Positions 24,426 to 32,927 of a stretch of 64,000 bases of DNA are shown here, piece after piece. The stretch is from Paenibacillus sp. NEAU-GSW1. GTDB taxonomy: Bacteria; Bacillota; Bacilli; Paenibacillales; Paenibacillaceae. Numbering within the stretch: position 1 is the stretch's first letter; each line of letters begins with the position of its first letter. A program made the position numbers and the translations under genes. The notes beneath the pieces are model-generated. The model was not told where the DNA came from, did no database searches, and worked only from the letters and a program-made list of their open reading frames with translations. Location: NCBI RefSeq assembly GCF_009737085.1, contig NZ_WOVL01000012.1, positions 62,001 through 126,000 on the forward strand, given 5' to 3'.

Positions 24426-24866
24426 TTAGATGTTCGAATCCATTCTGGCGATCACGCCGTAAGCTTGATCGCGGAAAACGATAGCTTCTTCCGGAGTCAG
24501 ATTCAGCTGCTTGAACAGCCGCAAGGGAACTTGATAAGCAAGCTCTTTGAGCTGCATGCCTTTCTCGGTCACTTTGATGACGAGATTGCGCTCATCCACT
24601 TTGTCGCGTCCGCGCACAATATGGCCCATCGACTCGAGCTTCTTAAGCAGAGGGGTCAGTGTGCCGGAATCGAGGAGCAGGCGCGAGCCGAGCTCTTTTA
24701 CCGTAACGGAGTCCTTCTCCCATAGCGCCAGCATTGTAATGTATTGCGTATACGTAAGGCCGATATCGGACAGAATGGGCCGATACAGCTTGGTGATTTC
24801 CCGAGAGCAAGCGTATAAAGCAAAACAAACCTGGTTGTCCAGTTTTAACAATTCATCTTTGTCCAT
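24426..24866 (-). CDS. ohrR: MarR-family organic-peroxide sensor OhrR
   Basis: A 146-residue regulator. The start at ATG 24866 gives MDKDELLKLDNQVCFALYAC, which places the peroxide-sensing Cys at residue 14, in the same context as Cys15 of B. subtilis OhrR; an upstream GTG in the same frame lacks a ribosome binding site. The recognition helix and wing are at GTLTPLLKKLESMGHIVRGR and DERNLVIKVTEKG. A second Cys at residue 20 could allow a disulfide. It is divergent from a glutathione peroxidase gene, and OhrR-like operators lie in both promoters. Confidence 0.88.
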   Translation of the reverse strand: MDKDELLKLDNQVCFALYACSREITKLYRPILSDIGLTYTQYITMLALWEKDSVTVKELGSRLLLDSGTLTPLLKKLESMGHIVRGRDKVDERNLVIKVTEKGMQLKELAYQVPLRLFKQLNLTPEEAIVFRDQAYGVIARMDSNI

Positions 24867-24925
24867 CTTTGTGACGCCCCCAATTGCCGATCGAGCGGCA
24901 ATGTCTTTTTTCTTTACTTTCACTT

Positions 24926-24976
24926 AAATTGTATGCAATTTATTAAATAATAGCATTAATTCTGAAAAAGTGTCAA
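24926..24976 (-). promoter_or_regulatory. ohrR promoter and operator
   Basis: Minus strand TTGACA (24976-24971), 18 bases, TATTAT (24952-24947). Downstream is AAATTG-TATG-CAATTT (24926-24941), a palindrome with OhrR-like half sites placed to block the transcription start. Confidence 0.7.
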
Positions 24977-25007
24977 AACCGCAGATGGTTGAGAGACGGG
25001 TATGCAA

Positions 25008-25046
25008 TTGACAACATTATACAGATTGAATACAATTAAATTGTTA
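25008..25046 (+). promoter_or_regulatory. Glutathione peroxidase promoter with OhrR operator
   Basis: TTGACA (25008-25013), exactly 17 bases, TACAAT (25031-25036). The -10 box lies inside TACAATTAAATTGTTA, whose ACAATT-A-AATTGT core equals the B. subtilis ohrA operator as I recall it. Repressor bound here would cover the -10. Confidence 0.82.
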
Positions 25047-25084
25047 TAAATTTAATTGAAAAAGCGAGTAAAGGAGCAAGCGAA

Positions 25085-25573
25085 ATGTCTCTGTACGATA
25101 TTAAAGTAGGCACGGTCAGCGGGGAGCAGCAGACGTTGGCGCCTTATCATGGCCAAGTGCTTCTCATTGTAAATACAGCTACCAATTGCGGTTTTGCACC
25201 GCAGTTTAAAGGACTTCAGAAGCTGCATGACAGCTATCGGAACGAAGGCTTTGCGGTGCTTGGATTTCCGTGCGGACAATTTATGAATCAGGAGCTGGAT
25301 GATAACGAGGAAATTGCCGAGGCTTGCGAGTTGAATTTCGGCGTTTCATTCCCTTTATATGCGAAGATTGATGTGAACGGCAAAAACGCGCATCCTCTAT
25401 TTCAATATTTAACGAGCAATGCGCGCGGATTTCTCGGCACGAAATCGATCAAGTGGAACTTCACGAAGTTTCTCGTTGACCGCGATGGCCGCGTCTTGAA
25501 ACGCTTTGGCTCGAAGGATACGCCGGAGCAGATCGAAGGCGAAATCCGTGCAGCTGTGATGAAGGGGCGCTAG
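25085..25573 (+). CDS. Glutathione peroxidase-family thiol peroxidase
   Basis: A 162-residue protein of the GPx family. The peroxidatic Cys35 is in NTATNCGF; Gln66 and Cys63 are in FPCGQFMNQE; Trp and Asn of the catalytic tetrad are in KWNFTKF. Bacterial Cys-type members reduce organic hydroperoxides using thioredoxin rather than glutathione. AAAGGAG stands just upstream of the ATG. The divergent OhrR regulator usually controls Ohr; here its obvious target is this peroxidase, so the function (removing organic peroxides) is the same but the enzyme differs. Confidence 0.92.
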   Translation: MSLYDIKVGTVSGEQQTLAPYHGQVLLIVNTATNCGFAPQFKGLQKLHDSYRNEGFAVLGFPCGQFMNQELDDNEEIAEACELNFGVSFPLYAKIDVNGKNAHPLFQYLTSNARGFLGTKSIKWNFTKFLVDRDGRVLKRFGSKDTPEQIEGEIRAAVMKGR

Positions 25574-25596
25574 ACGCCGCTAGGTCGCAATTTCGC

Positions 25597-26244
25597 TTAG
25601 TACGCTAGGCCGACGCGGCAATGCAGCCATTCGTCGCTGCTCAGCAGCCGGAATGCGAAATCGGCGGTGTCGCCGGTGGAAATTTGCTTGCCGCCCTCAG
25701 GCAGGAAATCGCGCTCTGTCCGATAAACGCCTGTGTACTCGCCCTCCGGCAAATAAGTCGGGCAGACGAGCGTCCAGTCGAGCGTCGATTGCTGCAGTAT
25801 TTGAAGCATCGCGTGATGCTCTTCGGCTGCGCGTGTCAGCGATCGCCGCGACTCGCTGGATTGATAGCGGAGCAGCTCGGGCTCCGCGCGGCTTTGCAGC
25901 ACGCCGGCCGTTCCAATGGCGATCAGCCGCTTGACGGCATGCTTCTCCATTGCGCGAATGAGCAGCGGAACGCTGTCCGACAGCGTTGTCCCGCCGTCCG
26001 TGCTGAGCGCGCTGACGACAGCGTCGGCTCCTTCGACCGCCGTATCCAGCAGCTCGGCGTCCAGTACGCTTCCTTGCAATAGGGTCAGCTTCCCCGCAAC
26101 AAAGGCATCGTTCTCGCCATCCGTCACCTCTGCAAGCTTTTCAGGTGATCGCACAATCGCCGTTACCGCAAACCCTTCCTGCAATGCGCTGGCCAGTATG
26201 AGGCGTCCGACGCGGCCGGTCGCTCCTAGCAGCGTTATTCTCAT
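25597..26244 (-). CDS. NAD(P)-binding oxidoreductase, atypical SDR (NmrA-like)
   Basis: A 215-residue Rossmann protein. The nucleotide-binding loop is LLGATGRVGRLI at residues 5-16, followed by VTAIVRSPEKL and GADAVVSALS. It lacks the Tyr-x3-Lys of classical SDRs, as expected for NmrA/atypical SDR proteins that act as redox sensors or reductases. A GGGAAGG site lies ahead of the ATG. Convergent with the peroxidase gene (24-bp gap) and divergent from the ROK repressor. Confidence 0.85.
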   Translation of the reverse strand: MRITLLGATGRVGRLILASALQEGFAVTAIVRSPEKLAEVTDGENDAFVAGKLTLLQGSVLDAELLDTAVEGADAVVSALSTDGGTTLSDSVPLLIRAMEKHAVKRLIAIGTAGVLQSRAEPELLRYQSSESRRSLTRAAEEHHAMLQILQQSTLDWTLVCPTYLPEGEYTGVYRTERDFLPEGGKQISTGDTADFAFRLLSSDEWLHCRVGLAY

Positions 26245-26411
26245 AAAATCGCCTTCCCTCTCTATTCTCAGTATTTACAATAATAGCACAATCCGCACAG
26301 CGATTATAATCTCTATATAGCGCTCCTATTGCCTCTCGGTTATAATAAATGGAAGTTATCCCCGATTAGCATGATGGGGATTATATCCGCTTAAATGACT
26401 TGAGGAGCGCT

Positions 26412-27596
26412 ATGGTTAGATTAACCTTGAAACATTCAAATGCCAAAAAACAAGTCTATGATTATATCGCCCGCAACGGGATCGTTTCGAAATCCGAACT
26501 AATGGGGCAATTCGAGCTGAAAAGCAACAGCATGACGAGGCTGCTCGAGGAACTGATCGAGGAGAAGTGGCTGCAGGAAAAAGGCCTCGGCGACTCGACA
26601 GGCGGACGCCCGCCCATTTTGTATGAGACCAATGCTCATTATGGATACATGTTCGGCTTGGAAATTTCGCGAATTTACTCGTCGATGGGGCTTTATGATT
26701 TACATATGAACCGGCTGTCGCTCGTACGCTGGACAATGGATGAAACGATGACGCCGGATGTTTTCATGGATCGCGTGCATGATGCGGTACAATCCTTTTT
26801 CGCCGAGCATCAATTGTCAGCGGACCGAATTCTCGGCATGGGCGTTGGCGCGGTCGGGCCGCTCGACCGGGAGCAGGGACTGATCGTCGACCCGCTTTAT
26901 TTCCCTGCGACAGGATGGCGCAACTTGCCGATATGCAAGCTGCTGGAGCAGCGGCTAGGATTTCCTGTGCTGCTGGACAACGGCGCGAATGCGGCGCTCA
27001 TTGGCGAGCATTGGGCTTTGCGCAGCGAGCAATATCAGCATATGCTCTATTTGCATGCGGGAGCGGGTTTGCGTTCGGCGGTTATGTCGGGCGGAAAGCT
27101 CGTTTACGGCGCAACGGATACCGAAGGGGCAGTCGGTCAGATGATCATTCAGACCGGAAGCGACGCGCGGCTTCGCGACAGCGGCAATTACGGGGCATGG
27201 GAAGCGTATGTGTCCGTCCAAGCGTTGGAGAGCCAAGTGAAAGCGCGGGGGAAAATGCTTAGCGGCGACGCGGCTGAAGAGCAGATTCATTTCGAGTCGA
27301 TGGTCCGCTCGCTTGCCGACGGAGACCCGGATGTGACCGACATTTTTAACCAAGCCGCCTACTATTTAGGCATTGGCCTGGCCAATCTGATCAACGTGCT
27401 GCATCCGGAGAAGGTCATCGTGGGCGGCGCGCTGCTGAATGCCCACGAGTCGGTGTATGATACGGCGATTCGCGTAGCTGAGGAGAATACGTATTACTAC
27501 CCCCGCTATAAACCGCTTTTCTCTAAGGGAGTTCTTAAGGAAGAAGCTGTTGCCGCAGGGGCTGCGGTTATGGTATTGAAGCAGCTGCAGCTGTAA
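26412..27596 (+). CDS. ROK-family transcriptional regulator (NagC/XylR-like)
   Basis: About 394 residues. An N-terminal winged helix (YDYIARNGIVSKSELMGQFE) joins a ROK sugar-kinase fold: GMGVGAVGPLDREQGLIVDP, GFPVLLDNGANAALIGEHW, GKLVYGATDTEGAVGQMII, EKVIVGGALLNAHE. The Cys-rich zinc motif of many ROK proteins is not present, and the first phosphate-binding loop is degenerate, so it is probably a repressor that binds sugar without kinase activity. The start at ATG 26412 has GAGGAG close ahead. No sugar operon is adjacent, so its target is unclear. Confidence 0.83.
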   Translation: MVRLTLKHSNAKKQVYDYIARNGIVSKSELMGQFELKSNSMTRLLEELIEEKWLQEKGLGDSTGGRPPILYETNAHYGYMFGLEISRIYSSMGLYDLHMNRLSLVRWTMDETMTPDVFMDRVHDAVQSFFAEHQLSADRILGMGVGAVGPLDREQGLIVDPLYFPATGWRNLPICKLLEQRLGFPVLLDNGANAALIGEHWALRSEQYQHMLYLHAGAGLRSAVMSGGKLVYGATDTEGAVGQMIIQTGSDARLRDSGNYGAWEAYVSVQALESQVKARGKMLSGDAAEEQIHFESMVRSLADGDPDVTDIFNQAAYYLGIGLANLINVLHPEKVIVGGALLNAHESVYDTAIRVAEENTYYYPRYKPLFSKGVLKEEAVAAGAAVMVLKQLQL

Positions 27597-27719
27597 GCGC
27601 TAGAAATATTAAATCGAATAAGCAACTTTTTGAAGATGTCCCTCGTTTTAGGAGAGGGGCGAAGTTGCGCCTCCATCAAAGAGAAAATCCATAGGGATAA
27701 TAAGGGGAATGTACGAAAA

Positions 27720-28937
27720 ATGATACGCAAGCATTCGTTCAATTCAATCGCTCCAATGAAATCAATCGTTCTCCTTCTGCTGATCGGGTTGACGGCGATG
27801 TTAGCCGCTGCCTGCTCGCAGACGCCGGCCGCACCGGCAAAAACAACGTTTGTGGTAAACGGCGAGAAGCTGAAGCAGCCGCCTGCAGTTGAGGTGGAGA
27901 AGGGCGAGCCGCTGGTATCGGCCGTTTTTCTCGAGGATACGTTCGATGTGAAATTGGAATGGGCGCTGCAGCAGGGCAATGGCAAAGACGGCGACGGCGT
28001 TTTTTATTCCGATCAAGTGGCTGTACTTATGTACCATGATATTACCGCTACGCCCGAGAAGGATAAATCGGCTATTACGCCGGATCTTTTCCGCGAGCAG
28101 TTGGAGCTGCTGAAGACGAGCGGCTTCCAGGTCATCAGCCTAAAGCAGTATGCCGATTTTATTTTGCGCGACGGTGCAGTGCCTGATAATGCGGTGCTCA
28201 TTACATTTGACGACGGCTATGAAACGTTCTATACGAATGCATTCCCGATATTGAAGGAATACGGATACCCGGCAGTCAATTTCGTGATCGTGTCCTCGGT
28301 TGGCGATACGACCAAAGAAGGTGCGCCGAAAATGACGTGGGATCAAATGCGCGAGATGCAAAAGCAAGGCATGGACTTCTACAATCATACTTACGATTCG
28401 CATCGGTACGGTGTCATGCGCGAAGACGGCATGAAGAAGCCGGTACTGACGCGCAAGCAATATTTTGCCGACGAGAAGCGGCTTGAGACGGACGAGGAAT
28501 ATACGGCTCGCGTCACGAATGACCTGGCCGAGGCGGAGAAAATTTTAAAGCAGGAGCTCGGCAATCCGATGGGTGTCCTGGCGTTCCCATATGGGGCTTA
28601 TAACGAGCAAGTGCTCGACATCTTGGAGAAGACAGGAATCGAGCTTAGCTTTACGGTCAAAGAAGGTATTAACGGCAAAGGGCAGACGAACGGCTTCCGC
28701 GTCAATGGCGCCAAAGAAGGAGAATCAGCTAAACAGCTGCTCGAAAAGCTGAAAGGGTTGACGGTTGAAGACGGCGCGGTAACAGTAAGCCTGAATGGCA
28801 GCGAAGCGGCTTTTGCAGAGGTACAGCCGGTGAAACGGAAGGAAGGCGTAATGATTCCTTTGCGTGATTTTTGCAAGATGAATAACATGAAGCTGGACTG
28901 GAACAGCAACAAAAATCGAGTAGAAATCAGTACGTAA
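27720..28937 (+). CDS. Lipoprotein polysaccharide deacetylase with split copper-amine-oxidase-like domains
   Basis: About 405 residues. A lipoprotein signal ends at LAAAC, with Cys32 as the lipidation site. The NodB domain spans about 100-330: LMYHDI (104-108), TFDDGY (162-167), NHTYDSH (222-228, metal His pair), FPYGAYN (289-295). A copper-amine-oxidase-like N-terminal domain is split around it: FVVNGEKLKQPPAVEVEKGE before and VTVSLNGSEAAFAEV with VMIPLRDFCKMNNMKLDW after. It should deacetylate wall or matrix polysaccharide at the outer face. The ATG at 27720 has AAGGGG 12 bases ahead; an in-frame ATG at 27756 is an alternative. Confidence 0.85.
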   Translation: MIRKHSFNSIAPMKSIVLLLLIGLTAMLAAACSQTPAAPAKTTFVVNGEKLKQPPAVEVEKGEPLVSAVFLEDTFDVKLEWALQQGNGKDGDGVFYSDQVAVLMYHDITATPEKDKSAITPDLFREQLELLKTSGFQVISLKQYADFILRDGAVPDNAVLITFDDGYETFYTNAFPILKEYGYPAVNFVIVSSVGDTTKEGAPKMTWDQMREMQKQGMDFYNHTYDSHRYGVMREDGMKKPVLTRKQYFADEKRLETDEEYTARVTNDLAEAEKILKQELGNPMGVLAFPYGAYNEQVLDILEKTGIELSFTVKEGINGKGQTNGFRVNGAKEGESAKQLLEKLKGLTVEDGAVTVSLNGSEAAFAEVQPVKRKEGVMIPLRDFCKMNNMKLDWNSNKNRVEIST

Positions 28938-28946
28938 ACCATTCTA

Positions 28947-29014
28947 ACAAGCATAACGACGTGAGTAACAGCGGCTAAGCCGCGCGATTGCTCCGTTGTT
29001 ATGCTTGTTTTTTT
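28947..29014 (+). terminator. Terminator of the lipoprotein deacetylase gene
   Basis: ACAAGCATAAC pairs with GTTATGCTTGT, with an inner GCGGCTTA-type hairpin; a run of seven or more T follows. Confidence 0.88.
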
Positions 29015-29096
29015 GTTGCCCTGTTTCGCCATGACTGGTACCGGGCATGTACAGTCACCGGCATGCGCCGGGTCGCCAGCTCGCCTTAGACCGCGG

Positions 29097-29310
29097 CAGC
29101 GAATCTGCTTCGCTGTTTAGCGAAGCATTTTTCGCAGTTGGCGGTATGAAGCTGGTTTATTGAAGCGTTAGCGAGAACCGATTGGCGCTATTAGGGGAAC
29201 TAAAGTTCATGAAAAGCGAAAATGGGTTCGTTAACGTCTGCTGGGACCTACTAACTTCATCGAGCAGCGAAGGTGGGTTCCTTATTTAGCGAATGGGATT
29301 CGTTAAAAAA
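29097..29310. repeat. Degenerate GCGAA-family repeats
   Basis: Includes AGCGAATCTGCTTCGCT, TTTAGCGAAGCATTTTTCGC, AGCGAAAATGGGTTCGTTAA and TAGCGAATGGGATTCGTTAA. The last two match the core of the 71-bp unit at 39 kb (GCGAATGCGGTTCGTTAAC). No gene is seen between 29015 and 29576. Confidence 0.6.
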
Positions 29311-29576
29311 CTCGCGCCATACTATTTCGGGAATGCGCCGGAATGATGCGGGAAGAGGCAAAAAAGTGGTGCTAAGGTACCGGAATTGCAAGGGCAACTC
29401 AGCGCGTTTTCCTTATATTTCAACGCCAAACGGTTGCTATTACCGCCAAAATTACGGGTTTGCCCGTTTGCGTCAGCCACCTTAAGAAAACATACCTGTT
29501 ACCCTAAGTTCGCACATTGTAAGGGATTTCATATCCGAGCATAATAAACACATCCACAAATAAGGGGGATAAACAA

Positions 29577-30929
29577 ATGACGAATAACATGAAGAACATC
29601 CTGAAAGTTGCGGCTGCTGGTACGCTGGCACTGAGCCTTGCAGCATGCGGAGCCAATAACGGCGGCGGCAGCAACACTGGCACAAACGGCAACACAGGCG
29701 CTACAAATGAGGGCAAGACGGAAGTTAAGAAAGAGAACATCACGATTACATTCCAAAACATTTACCCGGACCCAACGGATCCGAAAAACGGAATGATGAA
29801 GAAAATCGTCGAACAATACGAGAAAGATCATCCAAACGTAAAAATCGAGCTGGACTCGCTGAATACGGACCAACAAAAGCTGAAGCTGAAAACGCAAGCG
29901 GCTTCCCGCGAAGTGCCGGACATTACTATTGTGAATCCTGCGGCGCAAATGAAGCCGTTCGTTGAAGCGAAGCTGTTCGCTCCGTTGAACGACATGATCG
30001 AGGAAAACGGCCTGAAAGGCACGTTCCAAGAAGGCATTCTTGATTTCTACACATTCGATAACAACATCTACGCATTGCCGGACGGCAACAACATCGGCCT
30101 TGTGTACTACAATAAAGAACTGTTTGAAAAAGCTGGCGTGAAAGTGCCTACAACTTTCGAAGAAATGGTCGAAGTTGTAAAAGCATTGAAAGCCAAAGGC
30201 ATTCAGCCAATGGCAATCGGCGAAAAAGATACGTGGACAGGTTCGTTCCTGTTCATGAACGTACTGCTTCGCACAAACGGCGGCCCTGGCTTCCTTAGCG
30301 ACGTAGTTGCCGGTACGAAAACATTCGAAGATCCAGCGTTCACGGAAGCGGTTGACGCGTTCCAAAATCTGATTCAAGCAGGCGCGTTCCAAGAAGGCGC
30401 AACATCGTTCGACTACAACGCAGGCGAAAACCTGTTCAAAACAGGCCAAGCGGCAATGTACTACATGGGCAGCTGGGCAACTGGCGGTATCGAAACTTCG
30501 TCCGTAAACGGCAAAGTAGGCGTGTTCAAATTCCCTACGGTTAACGGCAAAGGCGACCCTAACGAATTCATGCTCGCTCCAGGCAGCGCATTCGCGATCT
30601 CGGCTGACAGCAAGCATCTTGAAGAAACGAAAGATTTCTTGAACTACTTCATGCTGAACTTCCCTAAAGAAGCATTTGCCGTTAAAGGCGCAGTTGGTCT
30701 GGCACAAACGGTTGACGGCGACTTCAAAGCTGCCGGCTACTCCGACATGGCAATGGACGTACTGGCAATGTTCAAAGACGTTAAAGGCGGCGACATCGCG
30801 TTCGACAACACGATGAACCCAGGCACTGCTCAAGGCCACTTGACGAGCATCCAAAACCTGTTCGTTAAAAAGAACGATGCTGCTAACGTAGCGAAAGAGC
30901 ATCAGTCGGCTTACGAAACAAACAAATAA
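29577..30929 (+). CDS. ABC transporter sugar-binding lipoprotein
   Basis: A 450-residue family 1 solute-binding protein. The lipobox LAAC places the lipidated Cys at residue 24, followed by a Gly/Asn-rich linker. Family segments include MMKKIVEQYEKDHPNVKIEL, LPDGNNIGLVYYNKELFEKA, AMYYMGSWATGGI and FLNYFMLNFPKEAF. It delivers a mono- or oligosaccharide to the two permeases that follow. AAGGGGG stands ahead of the ATG. Codon use is more biased than in neighbours (for example GGC, AAA and CTG predominance), which suggests high expression. No ATPase gene is in the operon, so a shared MsmX-like ATPase is expected. Confidence 0.92.
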   Translation: MTNNMKNILKVAAAGTLALSLAACGANNGGGSNTGTNGNTGATNEGKTEVKKENITITFQNIYPDPTDPKNGMMKKIVEQYEKDHPNVKIELDSLNTDQQKLKLKTQAASREVPDITIVNPAAQMKPFVEAKLFAPLNDMIEENGLKGTFQEGILDFYTFDNNIYALPDGNNIGLVYYNKELFEKAGVKVPTTFEEMVEVVKALKAKGIQPMAIGEKDTWTGSFLFMNVLLRTNGGPGFLSDVVAGTKTFEDPAFTEAVDAFQNLIQAGAFQEGATSFDYNAGENLFKTGQAAMYYMGSWATGGIETSSVNGKVGVFKFPTVNGKGDPNEFMLAPGSAFAISADSKHLEETKDFLNYFMLNFPKEAFAVKGAVGLAQTVDGDFKAAGYSDMAMDVLAMFKDVKGGDIAFDNTMNPGTAQGHLTSIQNLFVKKNDAANVAKEHQSAYETNK

Positions 30930-30970
30930 GCAACAAGACAAAATAGATAAAGAAGCAATTTGCGTGGCGA

Positions 30971-31001
30971 AGGGCTCCTTGCTGAAAGGGGCGGGAGCCC
31001 T
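30971..31001 (+). promoter_or_regulatory. Hairpin between binding-protein and permease genes
   Basis: AGGGCTCC (30971-30978) pairs with GGAGCCCT (30994-31001). With no T run it more likely protects the 3' end of the binding-protein message, giving excess binding protein over permease, as in other sugar ABC operons. Confidence 0.6.
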
Positions 31002-31047
31002 CTCGTCGTTCGCTGTTGCTGTCAGTAACTCCAAGGAGGAGCGCGAG

Positions 31048-31941
31048 ATGAATGTACTAAGAGTATCTAAATGGACGATAGCGCTGTTCGTGCTGCCGTG
31101 CTTGCTGCTCTATTTCAGCTTTGTATTTGTCCCCATTCTCGTATCCCTGTACAGCGGCTTGCTGGATTGGAACGGAATCGGCGAATCGCAATTTATCGGA
31201 CTGCAAAATTTTAAACATATGCTTTTTGAAGACACGGTGTTCTGGCCGGCTGTCCGCAGAACGTTGATGTTCGCGGTTGTCTCCATGTGCGTGCAAATTC
31301 CGCTCGCATTGTTTGTAGCCATTTTGCTTAACCGTTATGTAAAAAAGCCGAATTTCCTCGTATCAAGCTATTTCCTGCCGGCCATTCTTTCGGTCGTCGT
31401 TATCGGCCAATTATGGAAAACCATTTACAATCCGGCTACGCAAGGCGGCATGCTTAACCAGGTGCTTACGACAATAGGCTTGGAATCTTGGACGCATTCT
31501 TGGCTGACAGATCCAAGCGTAGCGATGTACAGTTTATATTTTGTTGCTGTGTGGCAATATTTGGGATACCATGCTTTGATCCAGTTTACAGGCATTCAGA
31601 ACATCCCTTCCGATATTTATGAAGCTGCGAAAATCGACGGCGCTGAAGGGCTTAAAGCAGATTGGCATATTACCTTACCGATGAACATTCCGATCATAAA
31701 GATTTCGATCGTTCTTGCATTTATAGGCTCGCTTCAATCGTTTGACCTCATTATGGTTATGACCGGCGGCGGACCGGCGCACGCGACAGACGTGATCTCA
31801 ACGCATATGTACAACATGTCGTTCCTGTCGATGAAATACGGCTACGGCAGCTCGATTGCAGCATTCCTCGTAGTCGTATGTCTGGTTGCAACATTTGTCA
31901 TCAATGTGATCTTTAACCGCTTAGAACGGAAATACACGTAA
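31048..31941 (+). CDS. ABC sugar transporter permease (MalF-like)
   Basis: A 297-residue permease with six membrane segments. The EAA loop is seen as YEAAKIDGAEGLKADWHITLP, which contacts the ATPase. The start at ATG 31048 is set by AAGGAGGA seven bases ahead; the longer frame upstream has no signal. It lies between the binding protein and the second permease. Confidence 0.9.
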   Translation: MNVLRVSKWTIALFVLPCLLLYFSFVFVPILVSLYSGLLDWNGIGESQFIGLQNFKHMLFEDTVFWPAVRRTLMFAVVSMCVQIPLALFVAILLNRYVKKPNFLVSSYFLPAILSVVVIGQLWKTIYNPATQGGMLNQVLTTIGLESWTHSWLTDPSVAMYSLYFVAVWQYLGYHALIQFTGIQNIPSDIYEAAKIDGAEGLKADWHITLPMNIPIIKISIVLAFIGSLQSFDLIMVMTGGGPAHATDVISTHMYNMSFLSMKYGYGSSIAAFLVVVCLVATFVINVIFNRLERKYT

Positions 31942-31955
31942 TGGAGGGAACCGCC

Positions 31956-32840
31956 ATGAATCATACTGCGAACGCAGGAGCGGTCAAACCGTCCGCGAAA
32001 ATAAAGCCGCAAAGCAAGTTTAGTATCGTCAAAGGCTTGGTCTATCTATTGCTCGCGGTGCTGTTTGTCACGCAGCTGTATCCGCTCCTTTGGCTGCTTA
32101 TCTATTCGACGAAAACGAATGAAGAAATATTGTCCGGAAGCTTTTTCTCCTTTCCTGCTGTCCCGCAATGGGTGAACTATCAAACGGCAGTGGAATCGGG
32201 CAACTACCTTAAATACCTGTATAACAGCGTATTTGTTACCGCAATTACGATGGTGTGCGTCTTGCTGCTGGCATCGCTCGTATCGTTTGCGATCAGCCGC
32301 TTTAAATGGAAGTACGGGCAAGTTGTTCTGCTGATTTTCCTAATCGGGATGATGATTCCGATGCAGGCGACGCTGTTGCCGCTCATGATTATTTTCAAAA
32401 ACATGCATATCCTCAATACGCATGCTTCGATCATCCTGCCGTATATTGCGTTCCAGACGCCAATCTCGGTATTTATCCTCAGCGGTTTCATGAAGTCGAT
32501 TCCGCATGAGATCGAAGAATCGGCGATCGTAGACGGAGCGGGCGTTTTCCGGATTTTCTGGAACATCATCCTGCCGGTATCGGTGCCGCCGATGATGACG
32601 GTATGTATTTTGACTTTTATCAACATTTGGAACGAGTACATTTTGGCGGCGACCTTTATTTCATCCGAGCGTCTCAAGACGCTTCCGTTTGGCGTAAACA
32701 GCTTTGTCGGCCAGTATTCGGTCAACTACGGCGGGATCGGTGCGTATCTCGTTCTAGGCGCATTGCCGGTCTTGGTTATATACTTCCTGCTTGCCGACAA
32801 GATTACGAAGGGCATGGTAGCAGGTGCGGTGAAGGGTTAA
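31956..32840 (+). CDS. ABC sugar transporter permease (MalG-like)
   Basis: A 294-residue permease with six membrane segments and the EAA loop EIEESAIVDGAGVFRIFWNI followed by ILPVSVPP. GGAGGG stands seven bases ahead of ATG 31956, which begins 14 bases after the first permease stops, so the pair is co-translated. Its stop codon sits in the loop of a terminator hairpin. The downstream two-component pair probably senses the same sugar. Confidence 0.9.
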   Translation: MNHTANAGAVKPSAKIKPQSKFSIVKGLVYLLLAVLFVTQLYPLLWLLIYSTKTNEEILSGSFFSFPAVPQWVNYQTAVESGNYLKYLYNSVFVTAITMVCVLLLASLVSFAISRFKWKYGQVVLLIFLIGMMIPMQATLLPLMIIFKNMHILNTHASIILPYIAFQTPISVFILSGFMKSIPHEIEESAIVDGAGVFRIFWNIILPVSVPPMMTVCILTFINIWNEYILAATFISSERLKTLPFGVNSFVGQYSVNYGGIGAYLVLGALPVLVIYFLLADKITKGMVAGAVKG

Positions 32841-32857
32841 ACCCTTCGCCGTTTTTT
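32828..32857 (+). terminator. Terminator containing the stop codon of the second permease
   Basis: GGTGAAGGGT pairs with ACCCTTCGCC (one G-U), the loop is the TAA stop codon, then GTTTTTT. Confidence 0.88.
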
Positions 32858-32927
32858 CGTTCCTGTTGCTAGGCGGACGTATGCTACAATACTTGGAAAA
32901 AGGCGAGATTTGGAGGTTCCGCAAACG

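Noticed and set aside
29529..31034. 501-codon minus-strand ORF opposite the sugar-binding protein
   Set aside because: It mirrors a highly biased, well-recognised gene; its product has no family features and an odd Cys/Phe/Val-rich composition.
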